64,000 bases of DNA from Craspedostauros australis (taxonomy: Eukaryota > Bacillariophyta > Bacillariophyceae > Mastogloiales > Achnanthaceae), in the NCBI GenBank assembly GCA_026770025.1, contig JAMXDE010000007.1, positions 1,736,001-1,800,000 on the forward strand, given 5' to 3'. This document shows, piece after piece, positions 56,307-64,000 of this stretch (position 1 is its first letter; each line of letters opens with the position of its first letter). The notes under the pieces were generated by a model, which saw only the letters and a list, made by a program, of their open reading frames with translations, ran no database searches and was not told the origin of the DNA. The position numbers and the translations under genes were made by a program.

Positions 56307-58259
56307 CTACATTCCAGCCGAGGTGTAACGGTACGCCATCTCCTTCTTGTGCTGACGGCTGTACGACTGACCCAGCAGCTTGTCCTCAAAACCATTTCCA
56401 CGATCTGTTCCATCCCATCTGTACCCAGGACGGATGCCGAAGCGATTGGCCTTCGGAGGTGGGCCCTTGTACACCGGGCGTGTCATCATTGCCAATCGCT
56501 TCGCTGCTTCACCATCGACATCCATTGACTGCGTCCTCTTCTCGCCACTGCCACTGCCACTGCCACTACTACTGCCACCGTCATCACTGTCTTCGTCACC
56601 AGAACCGCCACCACCACCACCTCCTCCTCGCTTCCTGTTCTTCTTGCCTTCCTTCTTCATCCGCTTCTTCTCCTTCTTCTCTCGCTTCACCTCCTTCTTC
56701 AGACGCTTCATCTCTCGCGTCTGCCTCATCTCCATCTCGTACGCCGCCATCGGATCATCCTTGTGGATCACGCTCTTGCGATAGTCCTCCAGCTCGCCAT
56801 CATCCACACGACGAGCAAACGATGAGTCCTGCAGATTCGCAAACTCCTGTGCAGCAGCACGGTCTCTCGCAGCCTGGACACGACCAGTGTTCAACATCTG
56901 TTGCTGTTCCTTTGACAGCTTCTGTTGCTGCTTCTGTATCTGCTTCTGATGTGCTCCACCGCCATCACCGTTGCTGCCTCCATCCGGAAGCTGCGTCTTG
57001 CGTCCTTGCTCGTCTCTGTACACGGTCTCTCCCATTCCGTACTTGTCCACCATGTGCTGGGCATCACGGTGCTTGCTCTTCTGGAGGTTCACTTCGGCCT
57101 TCGTGAAGTCCTGTGCATTCTGAAGTCCGGCCAGATGCCCTGACTCCATCCGTTTGCGTGGGTCCTTGTTTCCATCGCCGTCGTCATGGTCATCACCACC
57201 GCTGTCGCCGTCGTCGTCAGATGAGTCGTATCGTCTTCTTTGCTGTTGGGTCTTGTGGCTTTGCACAGGTGATGGGCTCCTGCTTCCACCGTTGCTTCCC
57301 TTGCCATCGCTGTCATCGTCGCTGTCATATCGACGCGCGCGATCGCGGGCATCACCATCATTGCTGTTGCTGCCACCATCGCTGGAATCACCGTTGTCGT
57401 CATCAGAATCGTACCTTCGTCTCTGCTGTCCTCGCTTCTTGTTGGCACTTCGCACTGGTGATGGACTGCGATTTGCATCATCATCATCATCATTGTTGTT
57501 GGAATCGTTATCACCGCCATTGCTGTTGTTGTTGCTGCCATCATCATCAGAATCATATCGACGGCGTTGCATGTTGCTGCCACTATCACTGCCACCACCA
57601 CCATCGCTTGAGTCGTATCTCCTTCTCTTGGATGCTTCGTTCTTCTGCTTCTGTTTCTGTTGCTTCTCACTCATCTCCCGTGATGATCCATCATCGTGAT
57701 CGGAAGCATCGGAAGCACCCGACGCATCAGAACCAGACTTGGATCCATCATCACTTCTTCCTTCCGTCTCCCATGATCCACGCGATTGCTTCTGTGCATA
57801 CATCATCCCACCAGACTTCTTTCCAGATAATGGTGATGATGATGAGATTGCATGACCTGCCAACTCTTCCGATTCAACCACCACGGGACGATCTTCGTCG
57901 TCAGAATATCCATCCGCAGAGCTGTCGGAACGCTTGCCAGCGTAGGATCCATCCTCATCGCTGTCACGCAGCATCATGGCCGAGGATTTGGACTTGGACT
58001 TGGATGATTTGAAGAGGCCTGAGGACAGTCCATGGGTGTTGTTATGTTTGCCACGCTTGTCATGTTTGTCTCTCTTGCTCTTTTTCTCCTTCTTTTCTTT
58101 CTTCTTCTCATCTTTCTTCTGCTTCTTGTCCTTCTTGTCTTTCTTTGACTTGTTGGGTGCCTTGTTGGATGACTTGTTGGATGGCTTGTTGGATGACTTG
58201 TTGGACGATGAGGGAACGTCAGCGTACTTGGACAGGTAGTCGAGCTTGGAGGATGGCAT
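56307..58259 (-). CDS. BUD13: BUD13, RES complex / spliceosome subunit
   Basis: Single exon, 650 aa from ATG 58259 ([15 protein letters not shown]); the frame extends upstream only with a GTG. The N-terminus matches the short BUD13 opening motif. A Lys-rich tract follows, then Ser/Asp-rich disorder with five [9 protein letters not shown]-type repeats, equivalent to the RRRHDS(D/P) repeats of animal BUD13. The conserved C-terminal half has [26 protein letters not shown], a coiled region and the terminal signature [27 protein letters not shown]-like (here GTDRGNG). BUD13 with Snu17/RBMX2 and Pml1 stabilises the activated spliceosome and helps retain unspliced RNA. A Gly/Ser/Asp insert precedes the last 60 residues. 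Nuclear. Confidence 0.95.
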   Translation of the reverse strand: [650 protein letters not shown]

Positions 58260-58649
58260 GGCTGCGACTGGGACTGAGGCTGCGACTGGGGCTGCGACAC
58301 TGGATACTGGTACGCGTTGCCCTTGCCCTTGGCTTTTGACGCTGTCTTTGTCCACGATCGGAGACAGATGGAGCAGGTGATCTGAGATGTCTTCAGTCTG
58401 TGCCGCTGAAGGATGATGGTGATGATGATGGTGATGATGTTGTTGGTCGATTGATGTGTTGGTTCGCGAAGATCTCTTGGTTGGTTGTTTCGTTGATTGG
58501 TTGGTTCACGACAACTCACGAAACGCAGAGAATCCACATCATGGACTCGCACGACTACAAACAAAGAGAATCGGAAATATGACGTGATTCGATCATGAGA
58601 AACGGGACCCGATACAAAGATCTTCTCTCTGTGACACACCAACACGTCC
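58260..58649. promoter_or_regulatory. Shared upstream region of BUD13 and methyltransferase
   Basis: 390 bp between divergent starts, partly T/G-rich (GGTTGGTTG runs near 58440-58510) with a GATGATGGT repeat near 58410. It is inferred to be a bidirectional promoter; no coding sequence seen. Confidence 0.45.
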
Positions 58650-59870
58650 ATGTCATTCATCTCTCTTCCGTCCACGTTCGTGCCCACGCTCGTGTCCACG
58701 TTGACGTCCACATCCAGTCGTCAAAGTATGAGTGCTCATGCTCTCTCCTCGCACCATCCAACCCGTCCAAGATCATCCAGCATCGTGCAGCCCATGCGAA
58801 TGAGATCGCAAGTACGAGTTCAACCAGCCATCGGCAACCGATTGCGCATCTTGATTGGATTGAGCACGCTCAGCTGCGTTGTGGCAATGTCACGACCATC
58901 TTCAAGCGCACCGGTCGGTTCATCGGGTTTGTCCCAAGCACCATCACAGCCGCAGTCCCAATTGGCGTATCCGTCCTTCGATTCCAGACCAACCTTGAGC
59001 CGCGCGAATGCGAGGGACGTGTACGATAGCTTCGCAGTCCATCAGCATGAGACAGCAGGCAAGGATGCGGCGTCAGGATACGGTGGGCCTGCCATCACGG
59101 CGTTGCTGCAGATGGCGGATATGGATCATGCCACGAACGTTTTGGAATTCGGGTGTGGATCGGGCAAGTTGGCAGAGCTGGTGTTGTCACGACGGCAGGA
59201 AGATGCAAATGGCAGTTCGTATGGCGATGCATCGAGTGAGAGGTTGTCAAGTAAACAGCCAATCCACTGGAAGGGCATCGATCAAAGTCCGGAGATGATC
59301 AAGGGGTTTCAGGAGCGTTGCGTGGATGTGTTTGGAGCGGACGTATGTTCCGTGGAGTATTTGGAAGGCGGAGATCCATCACAGATGCTCTCGCTGGTGC
59401 AGGATCGAAAACTGAAACCACAAAAGCAGCAGCAGAAAGTGACAGACGCAGCAAGCTCCATGCAATTGGATGACAGCTACGATCGCTTCGTCTCCACCTA
59501 CTGTCTGGATCTGCTCTGCGAACAGGATATGTACCAAGTCCTCGACATCGCCAAGGCGACGTTGCATCCCGAACGCGGCATTCTGCTTCTGGCCGGCATC
59601 ACATGGGGGTATCGACGTTGGTCCATCCAGACCTTCGTCATGACGCTTGTTTGGGAGATCTTGTATCGATTCCATCGCAAACGAGTCGGTGGTTGCCGTC
59701 CACAGAATTTGCGGCCTTACCTCGAAGCACATGGGTGGGAGATACTGCAGTGCGTCGAGACCATGCCGGATGGATATCCATGGATGGTGTCGGAAGTCAT
59801 CGCAGCGCGGCCCATACAAACACCGCAGGTAACGACGGCTGGGCAGGGTGGACAGAAGAAGATGCAGTGA
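58650..59870 (+). CDS. Class I SAM-dependent methyltransferase
   Basis: Single exon, 406 aa from the first ATG; in-frame Met27 and Met49 are alternatives. The first ~90 residues are Ser/Pro/Arg-rich with one hydrophobic stretch (LRILIGLSTLSCVVA) that could be part of a targeting signal. The methyltransferase fold begins with DVYDSFA. SAM-binding motif I is VLEFGCGSGKLAE (~165); a later acidic strand is WKGIDQSPEMIKGF and post-motif FVSTYCLDLL. A second hydrophobic segment (~325-345, FVMTLVWEILYRF) and a CxxxMPDGYPWMVSEVI C-terminus follow. The substrate cannot be told from sequence. A small-molecule or lipid methylase is as likely as any. Confidence 0.82.
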   Translation: MSFISLPSTFVPTLVSTLTSTSSRQSMSAHALSSHHPTRPRSSSIVQPMRMRSQVRVQPAIGNRLRILIGLSTLSCVVAMSRPSSSAPVGSSGLSQAPSQPQSQLAYPSFDSRPTLSRANARDVYDSFAVHQHETAGKDAASGYGGPAITALLQMADMDHATNVLEFGCGSGKLAELVLSRRQEDANGSSYGDASSERLSSKQPIHWKGIDQSPEMIKGFQERCVDVFGADVCSVEYLEGGDPSQMLSLVQDRKLKPQKQQQKVTDAASSMQLDDSYDRFVSTYCLDLLCEQDMYQVLDIAKATLHPERGILLLAGITWGYRRWSIQTFVMTLVWEILYRFHRKRVGGCRPQNLRPYLEAHGWEILQCVETMPDGYPWMVSEVIAARPIQTPQVTTAGQGGQKKMQ

Positions 59871-60109
59871 GATCCTCATGCCACGAATACGAGTTCGCGT
59901 ATGTCCAGCGAGAGTTTGATTGAATGGCACAATCCGTTGCGTGGCTCAGACGCCATGCAAGGGGTTTGGTGAAACCAAAGCAGTGGAGTATGGTGTATTG
60001 GTAATCTTCTTCTACGATTTACTGTACTTGTGTATGGTATGGTATGTGATGTTTATCTTCATTTGTATTGTTTGTTTCCAAAGCTTGCAAAAATGTGCGA
60101 GTCATTCGT

Positions 60110-62848
60110 TTAAGCACAAGGCGCGCCTTCCGGATGCAGAACGGCGAATCCGTACAGATGAAAGCCGGAGAGCCGCAGCTCGTCCTCACTTCTGCCGACG
60201 CTGCGCAGGATGCGCGCTGCTCTGGACATGATGTCGACGACGCTCTGCGTGTTGCCATTTTGCAAGTGCACATTGGCGATGCTGTTGAGGGTGCGTGCCA
60301 TGGGCGCTGGGTCGTTGCCGTTGCTTCGGTTATTGGAGTTCTTTGCGTTACTGCTGTTGCTGACGAGGCTCTTGGCCGCAGTTTCCTTGCAGATGACGTT
60401 GTCATTCTCGTCGAGGCCGAGGATGTTGCGCTTTTGGATACGCAGGACCTCGTTGTAACATTGCAGGGCGTCCTTAAGTTCGCCGCGTTGCTGGTGCACT
60501 TGGGCGGTGTACTGCAAGGTGAGGATGACGTCGGAATGGTTGGGTCCCAGTGCAGCACGTTCCACTCTAAGAGTCTCCTTGTAGCACTTCATGGCCTCCT
60601 CCTCGTCTCCTCTTTCGAGGTGGATGGTGGCGATGTTGTACAAGATGATCGCAACGTCACGGTGGGCGTTGCCGAGGATGGATCGGCGGATGCGAAGACT
60701 TTCTAGGAAGGACTGCATGGCCAGCTCGTGGAAACCGAGCTTGAACAGGACGAGCCCGATGGAGTTGAGGGAGGATGCCACGTCGAGGTGCTGCTCGCCA
60801 AAGGCATCGCGGCGTATCCGCAGGGCCTCCTGGTAGATGTCGAGGCTCTTCGTGTAGGACTTGTTCTGGTAGTGGATGAGTCCCATGTTGGAGAGCGTGA
60901 CGGCGATGCTGGGATGCGATTCGCCCAAGGATCGCGTCTGGATGTCGAGCGCCTCCTTGTAGAGCTGCAGCGCCTGCGTGTACTCCCCGCGTTGCTTGTG
61001 GATCTGGCCGATGTTGGTGAGCGTGACGGTGATGTTTGGGTGCAGGCTGTGCAGCACGGTGCGCTCGACCTGCAGGCCCTGCTGGTACTGCTGGATGGCG
61101 GAGCTGAAGTCGCCCTTCTCGTAGTAGAGGTTTCCCATCTTGTTGTAGATGGATGCGACCTCGGCATGCATGCCCAACGAAGTGCGCCCGACCCGCAAGG
61201 CCTCCTCATACAGGGACAGGGCCTGATCGTAGTCCCGGCGCTCGTGGTAGATCTGCGCCATGCACTTGAGCATGATGGCGACATCGCGGTGGTGCTGCCC
61301 CAGCTTGGGCACGGTGATCCTCATGAACTCCTGGTAGTACTTGAGCGCCTTTTCGAGCTCGCCCTGCTGGTGGAAGGTTTGTCCCGCGTTGTAGACGGTG
61401 GCCGCGACATCGAGATGGTCCTTGCCGAGGATGGTGCGTCTGATGCGCAGGGCCTCGAGGTACTTGGCAAGGGCGGACTCGTACTCGCCCTTGATGTAGT
61501 GAACGCGGCCGATGTTGTTGAGCGTGGTGGCAACCTGCTGGTGATGATGCTGCTGCATCTGCCTCTGGCGCTGCTGTTCCTTCTGCTCGTACTGCTTGCG
61601 CAGCTCCAGGGATCGGGTGTAGCACTCCATGGCACGCGATGTGTCGGACTTTGGGAGGTGGAAGTATAGGACGCCCACGCAGTTGAGAGTGGTGGCCATC
61701 TCCAGGTCGAATTCGTTGGCCGTGGTCGACGCTGCCTGCAGGTGCTGCAGGTGCTGGTAGACCTCGTTGTAGGTTCGGAGGGCCTTCTCCAGCTCCGAGT
61801 TGCGGTACTGCAGGTAGCCGATGTTGTGAAGGATGGTCATGATCATGGTGGAGTTGATGGTGGCGGCATGCGCGGATGCTGTGGCCGGCGGGTGGTTGCA
61901 CTGCACGAGGTAGAGCGCCCGCAGGAAGCACTCCTGCGCTCTGTCGTCCTCGTTCTGCTGCTGCAGGTAGCACTGTCCGATGTTGAAGAGGATGAGGGTG
62001 GCCATGTAGGTGGTGGAGAAGTCCTCGACCATGAAGTAGGCGCTGGCGTCCATGCGCAGGGGCTGGCTGAAGACGTGCATGCCCTCATCGTACTCCCGCC
62101 TCTGGTGCTGCTGGTGGTGCTGCGGTTTGTTGGGCTCCGCCATCGACACATCCCTGTCATGATGGGCCGCCGCGTTGGCATCCGCGTTGCCTATTCTGTG
62201 ACCGCCGTTGGTGTCGGCGGTGGCGCAATCAAGTGCAGAAGCGACTCCAGGTGGGGAGGTGCATGTGGACGTTAATGTCGATGTGGATGTCGATGTTGAT
62301 GTGGATGCGCCCAAGACGTTTCCAAGCGAATCCAGAGACCGCGTGGAGCGACCGGAGGAGTCGGAAGACACCACGGAGCAGGCGGAAGACGTGCTGATGC
62401 GGTAGCAGCTGGTGGCCGCCAAAGCGGCGCTGCTGATGGGAGAGTTCATGATGCTGATGCCGCTGCACTCCTCGAGATGTTCCAGGGCGCATCGGAACAC
62501 ACCGAGCGCGGTGTCCATGTGAGATGCCTCCAGCTGCGTGACGCCCATGTTGTTGAGGTTGCAGACTGTGTGGTACAGCGACATCTTGTGGTTCTGGCAT
62601 GATGGGGATCCGCTTGGTGATGGGCACACCATGGAAGGAGAAGACATGGGCGGCGGCGGTGGAGGAAGAGGCGTCAATTGCGACGCTGTGATCATGAATG
62701 GCTGGTGCAAGCCGTTGTTGTTGAATGCGGAGCAGGAGAGAGGCGCGTTGGTGATGGAGCCGTCGGTGACAGTGGCGGCGCACAGGGTGGACATCGCCGA
62801 GGCTGCTGCTGTTGTGGTTGCGCGTGTCATCAGTGTGTCTCTTGTCAT
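60110..62848 (-). CDS. Tetratricopeptide-repeat protein, kinesin-light-chain-like TPRs
   Basis: Single exon. The ATG at 62848 (context CAACCATGAC) is preferred and gives 912 aa. An in-frame ATG at 62971 adds ~41 His/Gln-rich residues; the frame's first codon is TTG. The N-terminal ~290 residues are mostly low-complexity. They include a proline run, a Ser/Thr stretch and (ST)n. An early TPR-like pair lies there (YHTVCNLNNMGVTQLEASHM). From ~330 onward come about twelve 42-residue TPR_12-type repeats, such as VATTLNNIGRVHYIKGEYES and VAVTLSNMGLIHYQNKSYTK, with linkers LG..H.DVA. These stack as a protein-binding superhelix. No catalytic domain. The binding partner is unknown. Confidence 0.86.
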   Translation of the reverse strand: MTRDTLMTRATTTAAASAMSTLCAATVTDGSITNAPLSCSAFNNNGLHQPFMITASQLTPLPPPPPPMSSPSMVCPSPSGSPSCQNHKMSLYHTVCNLNNMGVTQLEASHMDTALGVFRCALEHLEECSGISIMNSPISSAALAATSCYRISTSSACSVVSSDSSGRSTRSLDSLGNVLGASTSTSTSTSTLTSTCTSPPGVASALDCATADTNGGHRIGNADANAAAHHDRDVSMAEPNKPQHHQQHQRREYDEGMHVFSQPLRMDASAYFMVEDFSTTYMATLILFNIGQCYLQQQNEDDRAQECFLRALYLVQCNHPPATASAHAATINSTMIMTILHNIGYLQYRNSELEKALRTYNEVYQHLQHLQAASTTANEFDLEMATTLNCVGVLYFHLPKSDTSRAMECYTRSLELRKQYEQKEQQRQRQMQQHHHQQVATTLNNIGRVHYIKGEYESALAKYLEALRIRRTILGKDHLDVAATVYNAGQTFHQQGELEKALKYYQEFMRITVPKLGQHHRDVAIMLKCMAQIYHERRDYDQALSLYEEALRVGRTSLGMHAEVASIYNKMGNLYYEKGDFSSAIQQYQQGLQVERTVLHSLHPNITVTLTNIGQIHKQRGEYTQALQLYKEALDIQTRSLGESHPSIAVTLSNMGLIHYQNKSYTKSLDIYQEALRIRRDAFGEQHLDVASSLNSIGLVLFKLGFHELAMQSFLESLRIRRSILGNAHRDVAIILYNIATIHLERGDEEEAMKCYKETLRVERAALGPNHSDVILTLQYTAQVHQQRGELKDALQCYNEVLRIQKRNILGLDENDNVICKETAAKSLVSNSSNAKNSNNRSNGNDPAPMARTLNSIANVHLQNGNTQSVVDIMSRAARILRSVGRSEDELRLSGFHLYGFAVLHPEGAPCA

Positions 62849-64000
62849 GGTTGCAAGGTGCTGTCTGCGATGGAGGTTGTGGATGGCTGGGTGTGGATGT
62901 TGATGTTGATGAGTATGATGAGATTGATGAGATTGTGGGCGCGAAACGGGAAGGAAGGTGTGCCTTTGCATTCTATGGGCAATGGATGTGGTTGGTTGTT
63001 GTGTTGTGTTGATTGTTGTGTTGTGGTTGTGGTGACGGATACAATGATGCTTTGATGGCAGCAGCAATGTGTATTAGTATGAGTCTGTTGCGTTTGCTTG
63101 TTGCAGCGTCAACGTATCTGTTTATGCACAAGCTGTGGTGCCACACGCTGATCGTTGATTGTTGCTGTTTGTTCTTTGTTGAGATTGGTTGTTGTGCATG
63201 TGCCTGTGTCTTTGCGTGTGCGTGTGAGTGCGAGTGTGAGTGTGAGCATTAGTTACGGTTATGGATGCGAGTATGAGCACATCAGTGCAGGGATGATAGT
63301 GCACATGTGCGGAAATGTGGTGGTTGGGTTTGTGGTCGTGATCGTGATTTCTTCACTTCTGGATGATGTGACAAAGGGTCGTCCCACACATTCCCGGAAC
63401 ACAACCTGGTGTGACCAGTACGGTTTGTTGGGAAGGAAGGGGAAAGTGGCTTCTGGTCTGGTGCCTGCGTGTGCGTCCGCGTACCAGTACCCCCGTTGTG
63501 TTCGTACTACTATGTTCTCGTTTCTTTCTGGGTTGGCTGTGGCGGCGGTAGGAGGTGGTGCCGAATGCTGCGAGTCCACGCAGCGCATTTCGTTTGGTTT
63601 TGATCGTCGTTTCATCCTCAACACGGCGCAACACGGTGCAACACAGTGCAACACGAGTAGAACGCTCGCGCTCGGTTTCCATTTCTCCGATCAACCGCGC
63701 GAAAACACGGCGTTACAGCGCGCCGCGTGCCTCGCACTCCCAGGGGCCGTGATTTGTGGACAACGAACAAGCAACAGCCTCTAATCGTAGAGTATCTGTC
63801 CGATTTCTTGGTTAACGACACACAGGACGCTCCCGGCAGGGAAGGGACGAGTACGACTATCAATGACTGCTTGTGGCAAAACGGACTCCATTTCGTTTAT
63901 TTCCTCACGTTGAAGACATCTGCGTGGACATTTCCACTGTTACAATTAGTAGGGGCACAACAACAACGTGTCACAATGAGGAACCCGCGGGTCATTTGTG
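62849..64000. other. Intergenic to window edge
   Basis: Upstream of the TPR gene. It is T/G-rich with GTGAGTGCGAGTG runs near 63220-63250 and a CAACACGGTG repeat near 63622-63655. A 209-codon plus-strand frame (63155-63784) has no domain and is not accepted. A gene entering from beyond the right edge cannot be excluded. Confidence 0.5.

Noticed and set aside
60728-61669. 313-codon plus frame inside the TPR gene
   Set aside because: Antisense shadow of tandem TPR codons with no independent evidence.
63155-63784. 209-codon plus frame near the right edge
   Set aside because: Val/Cys-rich low-complexity start, no domain, and it overlaps T/G repeats upstream of the TPR gene.

Overview
The window is nuclear DNA of a photosynthetic eukaryote with a red-algal-derived complex plastid, most likely a diatom (pennate-like) or a close stramenopile. 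Genes carry GT-AG introns of about 75-520 bp, which excludes a prokaryote. A Cdc48 paralogue has a two-part secretory/plastid presequence typical of the periplastidal (SELMA) machinery. Another protein has a signal peptide with an aromatic residue at +1, followed by a twin-arginine thylakoid-lumen signal. Diatom-style single-pass LRR proteins and Cys-rich repeat secretory proteins are also present. The species call is inference; no database search was possible.

Layout, left to right: tRNA-Leu(AAG); a REX1B-domain protein (+); a CaMK-like kinase (-) divergent from a BCS1-type AAA ATPase (+); the plastid-type Cdc48 (-); a second identical tRNA-Leu(AAG); an LRR membrane protein (+); a RING/FBA ubiquitin-ligase-like protein (-). 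A ~6 kb DNA transposon follows (about 19.13-25.24 kb), with a PIF/Harbinger-like DDE transposase and two accessory ORFs. It is bracketed by two arrays of exactly eight 20-bp units sharing one core.

Right of the transposon: PPAN/SSF1 ribosome-biogenesis factor (+); a probable thylakoid-lumen protein (-); a Ser-rich unknown (-); ERD2-like protein A (-); an SLC43-like MFS transporter (-); a cGMP-dependent-type protein kinase (-); ERD2-like protein B (-); TFIIF beta (-) divergent from a single-domain CrcB/Fluc fluoride channel (+); a lipid-anchored SPRY protein (-); an Atg22/UMF1-like MFS transporter (-); a secreted Cys-rich repeat protein (+); a type II membrane sulfatase with an 18-nt microexon (-); BUD13 (-) divergent from a methyltransferase (+); and a TPR-repeat protein (-).

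Most genes are unrelated housekeeping, signalling or transport functions, and divergent pairs with short shared upstream regions are common. Exon joins were chosen so that GT-AG sites, reading phase and conserved-domain continuity all agree; each entry gives its exon coordinates. Starts are ATG codons checked in the sequence. Gaps labelled as empty were read on both strands and hold nothing that can be supported.
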